Positions 1 to 14,600 of a DNA stretch of 64,000 bases are shown one piece after another (the stretch's first letter is position 1; each line of letters begins with the position of its first letter). This DNA is from Phlebotomus papatasi (taxonomy: Eukaryota; Arthropoda; Insecta; Diptera; Psychodidae). The notes below the pieces were generated by a model. It was given only the letters and a program-made list of their open reading frames with translations, was not told the origin of the DNA and did not search any database. The stretch spans positions 107,665,417 to 107,729,416 of the forward strand of contig NC_077222.1 in NCBI RefSeq assembly GCF_024763615.1, written 5' to 3'. Position numbers and translations under genes: made by a program.

Positions 1-2653
1 GTTGAATTTGTTGACGATTGAAGTGTGAAGAATATCGAAATTATAAATAGCAGAACAATCAGCACTAAAGCGGTGAGTACGTGAATTTGCACTTTAGGCT
101 TCCGGTAGATTTTCGAATAGGTTTGGCTTCGCTTTGAAGTGGCTTTGTCTCTTCGAAAGGTTATTCTTATTACTGAACGGAACCAATGTAAGGAATATTT
201 CATAATTTATCGTTTATTGCCAGTAAAATAGTTCAAATTTGACGAATGGACATTTGGCAAAATAATATTGACCGAAAACTGCGAAAGCCATTTAATATAA
301 TCGAGAAATTATAAACTCAAGTTCATATTATCTGACACCTGAACGCTACTAGCACTTTTTGTTCAAATATTCATTATTTTTTAATAAGTAAACAAATACT
401 TATGGTGATAGATTTTACACTCTTGTGGCATTTTCTTAGCTTTTTCATGAAATATCGCATTCTTTTTTATTAAAAGAGACTATAGGAGCACATATTGCTG
501 CATCATAATTTGATGTTTTGATAGAATTGAGCAAAAAAGTGTGTCTTTTTAGCTGCTGATGTTCGTTTAAGTGTACTACATCAATTCAAATAATTCAAAT
601 TTTCGAACTTTCAATGGTTTTTTTTTTACTCAATCTGAATTTCTTTTAAAAGGTGTGAGGAAAAGCCTCAAGCGAAGAAAAGACATTCAATCTTTTCATT
701 CCATCTTCTTTAATTTCGAAACATATTCTTCCCATTCTGAATTGGGGTTTTTTCGCGAGAAAAGGATATTCGAAGATTAGTCTCGAAGAGCTAAAGAAGA
801 CATTTTTACTTCTCGCTTTGTCCTCGTGATGCCTGTAGCATTTTCTATATGAATTTTAAAGTGTCACGAGTGTAAATCATCATTTTGTTTTAAGCAAAAC
901 GAAATTAATGAGGCTCGTAATATTTTCTTTCTTAATTCCCCGTAAAATCAAATTATTATTAGCGTGGCATTTCATAAGCTTTTACAACTTTTGAGAAAAT
1001 TTAGTTCGAACGGTTCAAATTCCATTTTGTTTTTAGCCAATACACTATAAAAAAGCTCTTTTTGGTTTCGAAACTGATCTTCGTACGTCTTGTGGAAACT
1101 CTTATTGTGAACACTTGGATAATGCAGAAGAGGTTTGCCTTGATCTTTCGCATTAATTTAAATGTGAGTCGATAGAGCACCAGAAAATAGTGTAAAACTA
1201 ACCCTGTTTTTTTTTAAAAGCAAATTTTGTGAAGATTTAAGAAAATGTAATAGAAAATCCATACCTTGAACTTTCTGAATTATCCAGAATTCGATTATCG
1301 AATACCAGCAGCGCTCAAGCGGCAGATTTTTGAGTTCACGTTAGTAATTCCGAAAGCTCTTCGAAAAAACTTTCGAAAAACAAATGTAATTTCGAATGGT
1401 TTTCTTCTGAAGAAGATTCCTAATGGCTCCGTTCAGTAATAACCTTTCGAAGAGACAAAGCCACTCCAAACCCAAGCCAAATCCATTAGAAAATCTACCG
1501 GAAGCCTAAAGTGCAAGTTCACGTACTCGCCGCTTTAGCGCTGATTGTTCTGCCATTTCGAATTTCGATATTCTTGAATATTCTTGAAAAGTGAATTTTT
1601 GTGGAATTTCAGGATGGCAGAACGTTTGAATCTCAATTTTATTAAGATAAATGTCCTTTTCATGAACTTGTTCAGTTTTGTGTAACTCGTCGATTTAAAC
1701 GTTCGAACTTCCAACGGGTTTTTAGGTAAGTTTTCTCTAATTTACCTTTGAATCGGTAAAGGAAAAACCTTTACCGGAAAGAACTCTCAAATCGGGAAGG
1801 TTATTACTGAACGAGAGGAATGAATCCTTAGACTCAATCTTAATTTTCTCAAAATTGACTTGGGGGAGCTTAAAAGATTTTATAGCACTTTTTTTAAAAA
1901 TAAACTTAAACTCGATTGGCATAAGATTTTCATTTCCAATATAATCAAATCATTCTTCAAAGCCTAGCATGAATAGTTTTTCAGAAACTCTTATCTTCTG
2001 TTTTAAAAAGGAATTGCAAGGAACAGATGTACCATAAAGTGATTCAATTAATTTTTTTTAATAATTAAATTCCTCCGACCAATAGGAAACGATTTTTTTC
2101 AAAATGGCTGACACCTTCTAGATTTCTATTGGTTCTTTTCGTTGTGGTTCTGTTTTTAAGGTCAAAGAAGACTTATCTCGTAGAATTCAATCTGCTTTCT
2201 ATTGACTAATTGGTTTTCAAGAAACCAGAAACTTGTTTGAATGAAACAGAGGGATATTGTGGGAAATCTTCTTGCTTATTGGAGCTTCAAAAGACCTCAA
2301 ATATATTCCTGCTAGTCTTTCAAAGCTTCTCAGGTGAAATTTTCCAACAAACCTCATTATTACTTTAATAAGACACTTGTGGATGTTCTCTCCCTCATTT
2401 TTCCTTCCCTTTCTCTCCATTCTCGTGGTTTTCTTCTCAATAGCGTATATAAAAAAAAACAATTAATTGATAAAATTAGAAAAAAAAATATTTTTAGAGG
2501 AATGTTAAAGACATAAAATAAGACATTCTTAGTATACAAAAAAACTTGAGAAATACATATGGCTGCAAGAAGATTTTGTTAAGGTGTCTCTGAGTTTTGT
2601 CACCTCCGGGCACTCTTGTGAGGTTCATCCTCATTGGCGAGATGGAGGCTGTT
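1..2653. other. Gene-free 5' stretch downstream of Atf3
   Basis: No coding exon could be supported. The stretch is AT-rich and carries a large foldback pair (28-186 against 1424-1575) and a 3' extension of the same repeat to about 1810. The part from about 2500 to 2653 is probably the 3' UTR of the minus-strand Atf3 gene. Short open frames at 571-780, 2217-2462 and 2334-2516 are low-complexity and match nothing I know. Confidence 0.6.
28..1575. repeat. Large foldback repeat with arms of about 155 bp
   Basis: Positions 28-186 are an imperfect reverse complement of 1424-1575. Shared blocks include GAATATCGAAATT, CTTTAGGCTTCCGGTAGATTT and TCTCTTCGAAAGGTTATT. The roughly 1.24 kb between the arms has no recognisable coding content. 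A further diverged copy of the right arm plus its downstream flank lies at 5717-6245, so this is a dispersed family. The left end is near the window start, so the full element may extend outside. Class is unknown. Confidence 0.75.
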
Positions 2654-5600
2654 TCAGCATCCACCGCCAGTGGAATTGGGCGGAAGGGTGGTGTAGGTGG
2701 TGATTCCACTGTCGAGATCGGTGAATTGGGTCTCAGTGCCATCGGCCAGATTGATAAATTCGGACGTGGCACTGAGGAAGTCCGCCTTGAGGAGGGTGTT
2801 TTCCACAAAAGTCCCACAACTTCCTGTGTAGTCATTGTTGTTGTCTCCGCGGATGATGTCCGGCACCCGGTCAGCATCGAAGTTTTCGGTGTTTTCAAAC
2901 AGGAAACGATCTGCACTCTGAACAGATGTGTACGGACTGGAGTCTGTGAGTTCTGTCTTGAGCATGAATTGCGAACAGCCAAGAACAGCTTCCTCGCCAC
3001 TCTCGCAATTGGGAATGTATTCATTCTTCATGCCCGGCGAATTGTACGTCACTAGATCCAGATCCACGGGAGATTTGAGGGCATTGCACCCACTTTCTGG
3101 ACTGCTGTAGCATGTGGTATTGGAATCACTCGTGGCAGATTTGCAGGCGTACGTGTGCGTAGTGTCAATTTCCAGACCCTGAGACTGTCCATCGTTTTTT
3201 ATCATTCGGCAATTACTGCCAAATTTGCACTGACTCTGTTGGTAGCAACTACTTGGCGGAGAATACCCACCAGGACGAATGCAGGAGGAACTATGCGACT
3301 GTAGGGCTTCGAGGAGCTTCCGTCGCTGTGTCTCCAGTGCACGCTCCTGCGTCTTCAGTTCAATATTCTGCTGCTCAAGTACCTCAGACTCCGAAACGAG
3401 ATTGAGTGTCCTCTCTCTCTTCTTCATCCGACACTTGGTAGCAGCTATTTTATTCCTCTCTCGCCTCCGTCGGCGCCTATCCTCATCCTCAGGTGTCAAC
3501 TGCTTTTGGAAAGACTAAATTTTACAATATTGCACCCCTTATTATCCCATCAAATCCACAATCGCACACCCAGACACACTTCAACCGGAAATGGTGGGCA
3601 ACTCACCCCATTTTTTCCCATACTCTTCTCCTCGGTATCTTCATCACTGGTATTCTCCTCCTTCTTAGCCATCTTCCCGCCATGCTCCATGCCACTGTTG
3701 GAGTCACCAGCACTGCCGCCACTCATCTTCCTCTTGCTCTGAATCGACAACTTGAGACCAGCCTTTATGAGAAGTGAGCACGTCTGTTGAGTTAAGATAA
3801 TTATCAATTTCTCTGGGACACCTTCTCCGGCCACCTCGCCACATCCATTTCGCAATAAGCACCCCGGTCAAAGTGAACATGCTCTTTCAGGCCACACTCA
3901 ATCCACCCACTCTCACCCATTCTCCATTTCCATATACAATTTAAATTCATTATCACTCCTCCACTTTTCAATATCTCATCTCGCGAACTCTCAAGCGAGC
4001 CAAGAATCTTTTTTTCCGCTACGTTTGTCCACTGCCGTGATGGAATTTTGCAAACCATCAATACCCTGCCTGATCATTTCTTACAATGTATTTATATTTT
4101 ATTGAAATTAATGAATAATTCATGCATGAAAGATCTTAAAGTGCAGCTTTTAATACTCTTCGCAATGAGGTTCTTGAAAGAATGGTTACAAGATTACAGT
4201 GGTTTTTTTGTTAGGAAGTTATATTTATGGCCATCGCCGTCTTAATCATAATCAACTCTTAAAACAAAAATAATTATCGGTTATTACCGGTTCAAATTTC
4301 CTTCAATTGAGACCGGTTTAGATTTAGGGTAAATTAAGCTAATTCAAAACCTGCTCCAAATGGAAATTTTTCGTTACTCCAAATGGAAACATCATTGTTT
4401 TCACGATAAATATAGTACTAAATTATTATATTCATATATTTTCTATACCACAGTTTCATTATTTAGTTAATTTCGTTCCAAATAAAGCAAAAATCCATTC
4501 ATATTCACAAATTTTAATTTGTTAATTTCTCAGAAAAATTAAAAGTGTATCTCTTCACCATTGAATTTTTCATCGATCGACCATGTTTTTCTAATGAAAA
4601 ACGCAATAAAGTGACTGTTGTTTATTCGTTTTGTTTAACATTTAAGTCATATTTGTGGATAATTTTAGTTAAATTAAGTGCTAATCTTTATTGTTAATGG
4701 TACCTGAAGTTTTCAAATGAAATAATTACCTATTTCGTGAACAAAAAGGGTTTTCCTGAAGTGTCTGCAAATGCTTCAATAGGAAACCCTGGAAATATGA
4801 TTTTTTTGGAGAGATTTTCTTATTGTTTTAGATGGGAAAGGAGAAAAGATCAGGAACAAAAACAAATCTTGCACTCAAGAGCAACTCAACAAGGTTTTGG
4901 AAGCCTTTCGTCGCGGTTTCAATTACACTGTTTGTCTCCAATTAGAAACTGTCCCTTGTCTCCATTTGGATTAATATGTTTCCAATAGAAGCATTTAACG
5001 CTCGCGTATTTTTCTTGTATTTAAGAAGTTTTCAAATTATATTGGATGTTTGCAAAAGTTCGTAGGACTCCCAAATGTAAATTTCAACAGATAATTTCTT
5101 TTAGAATTATTATTTGTATAATATAGGATATAGTCTCCATTGATCTTAACATTTGTCCTCGAAAGATGTGTAAGCTTATCAATTCCATTTTTTAAGGAAG
5201 AGCCTGTTTTTTCTTGAAGAAAGCTCGCAAGGTCGTTTTTGATAGCTTGAGCAGAATCCATATTTTTGTACACCAAACTATTCTGCAGAGATTGGAACAA
5301 CCTGAAGGGTCAATATCTGAAGAATATTCCAACTTCTGGAGAATTTCCTATTGCAACTCCTGTAATTTTGGCAGCGTTTGTTATATTAGTCGCACAATTT
5401 AGTGTTGTCATTTTAGAAGATCATGCCTTTTCTTTTGACCAAAATCGGATGTATTGTCTGTGACAACTCAAGCTTCGAACGATATTTTTTTCAATATGTT
5501 TTCAATTAATTTGAACCCAATTAATTTCAGCAACATAGAAAAGATATGAGTTGTCTAAAGCTTAAATCGTCCGAAGGTAGCGCGCTTTCCCCTAACACTA

Positions 5601-8600
5601 AGAGCTTCTTAGTGAGATGTTTCATAAATTTATCCCAACGCGTGCAAAAATTTTGTTTGAAAATTCTAAAGTGATTTTGAATTTTTCGAACATCAAAGAC
5701 TTTTTTGTAAAAATATGGTTCTGTTCATTAATAATAACCTTTCGAAGAGACAAAGTCACTTTAATATCGGGCCAAACTTATTCGAAAACCTACCGGAAGC
5801 CTAAAGTGTAAGTTCACATATTCGCCGCTTTAACGCTGGCTGTTGTTCTATTTCGAATTTTCGATATTCTGCAGAAGTAAATATTTGGAAATTTTTGTGA
5901 AATTTTAGGATGATAAATCATTTGAGTTTTATGCCCAACGCACAATAACTTTTATTTTGTAAACATGTTTGTGACATTTCAGTGAGAGCGAATGAAAAGT
6001 AAATCTAGTCATCTCGCTCACTCTCATAGAAAATTTTGAAAACATATTTGTAAACAAAAGTTATTGTGCGTTGGGTATTAATTTCAAATAAATAAATTCT
6101 CGTGAACTTATACAAATTTGTGCAACTTGTCGGTTAATTAAAACGTTCGAACTTCGAACAAGTTTTTAGGTGAGTTCTCTCTGATATACCTTCGAATCGG
6201 TAAAGTATAAACATAAACGTTCTCCGAGGAAAGCACTGAAATCAGGTTTGATCACCTTAAAATTTTACTTTAATTAAAATTTTGCCAAAATTAAGAAGTA
6301 ATTTCGATGTTAATTTAAATATGGAATAATAGTTCAGTACTTATATCTTTAAAAGACATTCTACAGAAGTTGCGGAGAATTGTAAAAAAGTTTTATTTGA
6401 GTCAAAACAGAAAAAACGCCAAAGACGTCTTTTATCTCCTGTTTAATGTTAATTTTCTCGCAATTTGCATATAAACTAAAGAGGAGGAAAACATTTTTAA
6501 TTTTGCTATGTATTCTTTTTCTGTTTTTGATTATTTTGATAATCCTTAAATATTTATTTCCATGTATATTAAGAGACGAAAATCCGAGTTTTTGTTAGAA
6601 TGTTCAGGGCTCTTTTAATATTTGCATAATTAAATTAATTTCGCTCTATAAATTGTGTTGAATGAAGCTTTATTTTTACTCAAAAAAAGTTTTGCGGATT
6701 TTCTAAAATGAAGTTAAGAATATTTTCGTATTAAATGGACCTAATTCTCTTATTTGGCCAAGAGGTTAGTTTGTTAATTCAGGTTATATTAATCATAACC
6801 TTAAAATCCTAAGTGGATATAGTTATGTTTCAATTTTCGTAAATGGCCTCATTGCAAAAATTGTTCGGGAAAAGATTCGGCAAATTTTTATGGTTAGAAG
6901 TGAAATTTATTACATATAATTTATCCTCAGTTGTTCAAATTTTTGAAGTCCTTCAGGTTTCCCAATATAAAAAAAACAGAATCGATTATATCCTGTTTAT
7001 CGATCAAATGTTTAAAATAGTGATAAAGTCGATAAAGTCGCGTTTAGACTAAAACTTTGGAATTTTCCTTACAATCTAGCTAGGCCAAACATAACCTCAA
7101 ATTTATTTTACTGAACAAGAGAATATGGCCTAATATCTATTATTTTTAGGTTTTGCAAAATAACTCTAGTATATGCTTGATATATTTAGATCTCCTCCTT
7201 CTCTTCAAATTAAATTTCGACTGATCTTTTCAAAATTATTTAGAAAAACTATATCGATACAATTAAACCTAAAAAAATCTACTGATTTTTCAAAAAAGCT
7301 TGCCAAATTTTTCAGATATTTATACAAAGATATTATATTAGACAAGTTATCGAATGAAATGTCTTTTTAGATATAAGCTAATAAGATTCTGCATTTTATA
7401 TGCATCTTTCCTCTACGAAAAACCACTGCATTCAAATGAAAGTCGACATTTTTCAAGAAAAAAAACTAATCTCACAAAATTGCTTCTGTTTTTTTTTCTC
7501 TAAATACAATAAAAATTATCTTAAAATAAACTACTTAGCCACAACGATCCAATACATTTGAATGTGATTTCAAATTTATTGGAAATAAATTTTTCATTTG
7601 GTTATAAAGTCAAATCTTTCTGCATTAATCAATTTATATCTACGGAGTGATAATATCACTAAAAGTTTAAACCTTGAAATAAACAAAACCATTTAATCCC
7701 ATCATATATCAAAGTAATAAAACTGAGATTGGAATCACAAAAATTTAATTTTATATCTGTTTTCCTAATCCATCACTTTTTTTTTTAGGGAAAATATTAT
7801 TCGACTGAGTAAAACACTATTGGACAAACTTTTCAAAACTTGCGGCTTTCTTAAGAAAAACATGTGTGTCATGTTATCAAACAGACAAATCGAATTGATT
7901 TTCGAGCATTTTGCGGTTGTACTGATAGTGTTTGGACAAAGAATTACTCAACCCATCAATTCCGCTTTTAAGCTATTTTTTTTTTTTTTTGAGAATTGAA
8001 CCAAAGTCCGAAAAGGAGTGATAATAAATCACTTTTTGAGCATATTGAATCACATTTCTTTTAACTGCTTACTACTGGAATTTTGCATAGAGGTTAGAAA
8101 ACGATATCGCGTCTCCTAGCGGTAATTACGAGAACTTAGGATGTTCCAAAAAGTTCCAAATAATTGCTGTATCTTTCGATTTCACCCTAAACGAAATGAA
8201 ATAGTCAATAAAATGGTTGACATTTGTGAAAAGCTTATAATTAAATCAAAATCCAAATTGGAAGGAGTGATAATGGAGTGCCGATTGATTGAATCACAAT
8301 TCTTGTACGATAATTTGCTACTCGTCTAAAAAAGTCAATTAACGACACGCACAGTGAATTCACGTAATCGACGTAATCAATGGGTTTGTGTATGCTTCTC
8401 TCAATGAATCTCAATCTCGAGTGTTTTTTCTTCATTCACCCAAAAACACACAATGAGAAATCCTCGACATTTTTACCTTTTGTACACTCGGAGGCGTTGT
8501 TTGTCCGGCTGGAGAGTCAAGTGTTGAATCCGAACAGCAACTATCAACATTCGACACCTGAAACAGAACATCAAAAATCAGGGTTTAAATCCAATTGAGA

Positions 8601-11600
8601 TGAAAAGAGAGAAAAACTAAAAGAAGCATGATGATTTTGGTGGATTTTGTGACTGTCGTACCCAAGAAGCAAAAGCGCAACATTATGTAAAATGACTACT
8701 TTTTAAAATGATATCTTATTGGTCTCTCAAAAAGCCTACTGTAAGAATTTCAAGCATTTGCAATTATTTTGACAATTTGACGAATTTGCATGATTGATTT
8801 CTGTGCAATTGATATTATCCAAATTGTTGTCGAGAAAGGATTTTTAGTTATTTTTCTTCAATGGCATGAAAAAAATAGTCCGTCACGGATAACCTTTTGT
8901 TTTCCTTTTCTCGCTTTACGGAAATTCATGCTATTTTTGCACAAAGCGATGTACGGAAAATTTGACATCGCGCCGATTTTGATGATATTTTCCTTCATTC
9001 TCTTTCCTGATTTTAATTCTGATTGACAAATACACTTCTTAGATAGTTACACAATTTAAATAAATGGTGTTTAAAAAAATTAATGTTGAGAATTTTAATT
9101 CGGTGATTAGGAAGGGTTCGGTATCATCTATTAGCGACGAAGAATTTATTCCAAAATACGAAAATTTTATCACTTGAAACTTTTTGAAGAAGAGATTTTC
9201 TATTATTAATATTTTAATTATATAAGTCTTCAGTAATACACATAGATAAAGAAATATAAACAACAATATTCTAAAGAACAACACAGAATAAATAATTTTG
9301 TAAACTTTAAATCAGAGGTGTGCAAGAAACCGTTGAAACTGAATTAACGTCAAATGAAACATGTACGTCAATGGTCAAAACGCTACTATACAAACTTATT
9401 TTGACGTTAATTCGGTTTCAACGGTTTCTTGCACACCTCTGCTTTAAATAAACTCAATCGTAGATAAAAATTGACTATAATTCGAGTAAAAGAAAATACT
9501 TAAAAGTACTATAGAAATCTTGCGTAAATATGTGTACTAGTTATCTAAAAATCTAGCAGTTTTCTATCAGTAAAACTTCATTTACTTCTAGGACTGCTTC
9601 CTTGGTCACAGTAACCCTTACATCAAAAACAAAAACAGTACACTCTTTTGTGATTTATATTATTTATTATTTTCTTTATTTATTTTGATGTACCAGGCTT
9701 TATATGCCATTTTGTATTAGAAATATGTCTCTTCAGACGGTTCAATTATTTACACCGGGCGGGACGAACTCACAACTGTGATAATCGAGTCGGGGTTACA
9801 GGATAAAAACGCTCTAGAGATCGTATTTATCAACCGAATGGGGTCATACTTGGGATGATTGGAAAGGTTTTGGAATTCCTGACAAGTCTGAACTGGTTTC
9901 AATCGGATAAGCAATTTGTATTACGAAGATCACAAAATCAACAGTATTACCCCTAAACTATTTCTGGTGATCTTTTGAGTGATTCAATCAATTAACTAAC
10001 GCCTAAGTCACGACATGAGTTCGAGCATTATTCGACCGCAGTTCGAGCGAATATTTAGGGTGGCCTCAACAGAACATTTATTGCTAAAAGGCGGTAAATT
10101 TAAACTCTACAAAGCGGTCTATGTTTCAGGTTCTTCGAAAATACATATGAGTTCCCAAGAATTTTTCAAAAAGTTCCCAATCGTTCTCTTGTGTTCCCAA
10201 CTTTTTACAAAATATTTTTGAAAGTTGCTCATGTGTTCCTGATAAATCCGTGGTGGTCGAGTGGATTTGTCAGCCGATAATATCTAAAAAGACTCAATTT
10301 TTAGGGAAAAATGTTATACTTTATTTCAGAGACATACTTCTGAGATGTTGACTCTTCAACAGTTCAGCTACAAGTGGACTTTCTAACTCTTTCACTCTAC
10401 ACTAGTTACACTATGTACAATATTCAGAAATTTAGTACATTTTTAGTACGTTAGCGGTTACCGTACTTTGCTAATTTCAATACAGAACAGTTCCAAAGTG
10501 TTCCCCCGGTAAGGTTCCGATCGTTCTTGAATTTCCAATGAATTCGAATTTAAAGTTGTCTAGGACAGTTTGCAAGTGTTCTCCGGAATTCTCGCGACCT
10601 CCCAAATATTCCCTCTATTCCCAAAATATTCCCCCTATTCAATTTGACATTTTTGACCGAATTTTGACGTTTCCGCCTACAGGCGATTTCCTTAAAAAAA
10701 CATTTTCTGACAAAAACTGCTTCCAATATGTAGGCCTTTAGGTTCCTAACCTTATTATTATTGTCTTTATTTGACGGGACGTCATCCTATATGAATGGTT
10801 TCCCGTAGTTCCCAACCTTATCTGTCTGTTCTCAAGGGTTCCCAGTCCCGGGATCCTCATAAGTTCTCAATTCTCATGCATGTAAGAATTTCATGATATC
10901 CCTAACATTCCCAAGGTTATCAGTGAACTCCCAAGTGTTCCCACACTGAGAAAAAAACGGGGGTGCGATTAACTTTTTTTCCTCATAACTTTAACACTTT
11001 TTAGGTGTAAAAATATATCAACATTTTTTAATGTTAATTTTACACCTTTTTAAGTGTAAAATTAACATGAAAATGGGTACCTTTAACCCCTAATACACCT
11101 AAAAAGGGTAATATTTACACCGATTTCGGATCAATAATGCAAGGTAAAATTATCATTTTCGGAATGTTATTTTAACTTCTTCGGATTTCTCTCAGTGACG
11201 GGTTTTTGGATTTTGGTACCCAAGTTTCTCAAGTTTCTATTTTATTATTGTTCTTAAACCTGAATAGTTCGAGTTACCCTTGATCCCATTGAGTTTTTAA
11301 ATTAGTTAGAGCTTTAAGGAGTTAAAATATTCAATGTTTTAACTAGTCAGACAACGCATTGGGGCTGAAATACATGTTTTATGAGACTAAATGTTTAATA
11401 ACTTATGGAAAATGCTTTATTTACCAAGTTCATTAATCATTGATCAAAAGAAATGGGATAACAATTTTAATGTCCATTCCTTCAAATTACATTTAAGATT
11501 TCTCTAAACATTTCTATAATGAAATTTATAGAAAAGTATAAAGTTTCATTCTAAGCACTTCAACAAATCCCTGATTTTTTTATTAGTTCTTCTATAAATA

Positions 11601-14600
11601 CTTAATAACTTAATTAATTACAACTTAATATTATAAACGTACAAGTACGTTTCAAGAAAACCACAAAAACTATATTGACTTTGACTTTTCTAAAAAAAAA
11701 GAAATGATACGGTTAAGAAAATGTTACTTGGGTATTAATTCGATTTTCAATTCATGCTTCTTAAGTGCGAATTTGTGCTTAGAGGAGCGTCAAATTAATT
11801 TCAATGAATTTTCGTAGCAGAATTAATTTGACTACATTAGCATGGGAGAAAAGTGAAGAGGACATAGAGGTATGAAAAAAAATCGATAACAATGGCAATT
11901 TCGGGATGGAGGAAGCTCATGTGTGAAAGAATTGTTGGTGGGACAGACAAATTTATGATTATTGCGTGTCTTCCGGTGCTGTAAGTGCCCCAAGGACCAA
12001 CTATTTAGGTGTGCATAGTGCGCACAAAATGTACACACTTTGTACCAGGCCGCCTAGAAAAGAGCTTTAAATTGCCAAAAATTACCCAGGAAGGTCTCAA
12101 AAGTTAGCAAAAGACAAGGCAAAATGAATTTAAAAAAAAGCCAGTCAAACAATTTCAAATGGACAGAGAAAAATGGTGAAAAATATCTATTTGCAAGTGA
12201 TATGAGAAAAATTCTCTATATAATGTCGTGTGTGTGCTGAATGCATTAAACCATGAAACACTTTACAATATTTTGCCATTGATTATGCAGAATAAACACT
12301 GTGGAGCGGCAAAAGAACAAAAAAGCCCCCTCATTGATGGGGATTTGATGTGAAAGACTGCGATAGATGAATGTGTAAGTTGAGTTGGAAGGTCACTTGA
12401 GAGATCTTATTTGTTCAACACTGAAAATTACACGATAATTCATCATAAGATCAATTATAAATGGGAAAATGCTGTCTTTTGTGCGGTAGCCAAAAATTCC
12501 ACTTTAAATATCCCTCCCACAATAATGTTCACTTTAAAATCAACACCATGATCAATGGTTTCAGCATGATGTTTGGAAATGCTTTTTTACGATGGAAAAT
12601 CTCCTAATTCACCTTTACTGAATGAGAGGGAATCCTTTTGCTGCCAATTTTTCGCGAAAAAAAATCATGAACAAAGCGTCCCAGCTTTGCAGAATACTCG
12701 TGCTCATACCTTCAATGTTATGCCAATAAAATTAGTTTAACGATAATTTTTTGAATCAATAAAGTTATTTAGCGTCCAATACCCGTGGAGTGAATTATCG
12801 AGTACACGAGTTTCAGTATTTCACAAAATTTCTAACACTGTGACGTAGGGGAAGCTGGGGCACCACCAAACACGGGGTACCACCAAACACTGCGATTTTT
12901 TAATCGGATATTCGACTTCAGAGGATAAGACCTATAGGAATTTATAGGCACTTTAGGGATGCTTGTCCACTGAAGGAATGATCGAGATAGTCCAAGTAGT
13001 TTAGAAATAAAAATTAGTGTTTGGTGGTATCCCGTGTTTGGTGGTGCCCCAGTTTCCCCTATAGAGTTGTCGCAGTGTATCCTCAGAAATAACACCCAAG
13101 TTTCCTTACCAAAAGTTCAAGGGAAAGACACCAAATATGAGATTTTCATTCAAAGATAAACTTCATGTGAGAAACACCATTGAAAGCGATCCACCCTCAG
13201 ATTCAGCAGAGTTGTATACAAATTTGTAGAATCCGTTTTTCCGAAAAGACGCCAACGTCCCTCAATGAGAAAAGCATCAATTGAGAGTGAAAAGTGAAAC
13301 TCCTCAGTTCTCCAGATTTTGCGGCGTAGGGGAAATTGAGGCACCACCGAACACTGCGGTTTTTTAATTAGATAAATCGTGTATACGAAAAATTTTGGCC
13401 AACACTTGATATAGTCAATCGCAGTAGGCTTTGGACTTTGTTTTTTTTTTCTTCAGTTTTGTTTTAAGAGATTTTAATGAGCTTTCTTTTGGTGAAAATC
13501 TTGTTAAAAAATATTAAGTTTTGGCTGAGTAATTGCCAAACGATGGAGACCATGCGAAGATTAAAAGTTGACAATTATCTCAGGAATCCAAAAGCGAGCT
13601 ATGCTGAAATCGCGAAATTGATCGAGAAGTGAGCCACTCTACTATTCGGAAAATTATAATTCGGTTCTAGAAACTCAAGACTGGTCCTTAGAATTCAGGA
13701 GGAAGTAGCCGAAAGCCTGGAATTCAGGACAAGATGATGGAAAAGAAAGTGCTAGAGCTTTTCGAGAAGCAAGTCAATCTTTCCGTGTAAGATGTTGGCA
13801 AGAAGATGGGAATACATTGGAGCTTAGTCCATAAAATCAAGATGAGGTTTGAAGATGATGGTTTGAAAACCTGCAAAGCTCAGGTTGCTCGCCATCGAAC
13901 CGATAAAGAGCGTTAAAGTGCTAAAACACGGTCACAGAAACTCAACGATCATCTTTTCAAAGGATTCCAGGGCTATGAGAAATATGTTTAACCCGTCCTG
14001 CACTCCAGAAGATTGAGAAATACTGGAAAATTTTGAAGACAATTGAGACGGGTTTGTCAAGTCCCTAATGAAGGGAATTAAGTAAAAGGTTCGAGCATTC
14101 GGCAAGCAGCCATTGGATTTAAAAAAAAACCAAAATCCTATAAAAATCCCAATAAAAATATCTTTCAGAAAATACATTTGTTTTTTTCCATTACTGTCCT
14201 TAACATGTGAGAGCAATTTTTCAATGGCCAAAATTTATCGTATGCACGCTTCATTAGACTTCAGAGGACATGTCCTACATGAATTCATAGGTACTTTAGG
14301 GATACTTGTCCACTAAAAAAAGTGTTCGTCATGGTTCAAATAGTTTAGAAATAAAAATCACTGTTCGGTGCTACCCCATGTTCGGTCAGTGGTGCCCCAA
14401 TTTGCCCTACTGCACGCCTTAGTCAGTGGCTACAGAGGAGCAATTTTTATTGGATTATTTACATTCTATAGGGGAAAGTACTCTCCTTTCGAATATTCAT
14501 GCCTTCGAATAATATGTGACTTTTCTTTTGTTTTTCATAAGAGACTTACACATTTCCATTACATAATTAGATTATTATCAATTAATGATAATTTTGTGAT

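Larger units (their letters stand above)
3784..8476 (-). other. Atf3 intron 2 (4.7 kb), repeat-rich
   Basis: The intron lies between the 81 bp exon and the exon that carries CSLLIKAGLKLSI. It contains the second copy of the foldback-associated repeat (5717-6245) with a MITE nested in it (5932-6077). The rest is AT-rich with no exon I could support. The frames at 4737-4988, 5037-5300 and 6843-7052 look like chance frames. Confidence 0.7.

Noticed and set aside
2597..3055. Plus-strand frame of 152 codons
   Set aside because: Antisense shadow of Atf3 exon 4; no splice or homology support.
10240..10330. tRNA-like A-box (GGTGGTCGAGTGGATTTG), possible SINE head
   Set aside because: No matching B-box or cloverleaf downstream and no second copy noticed in the window.
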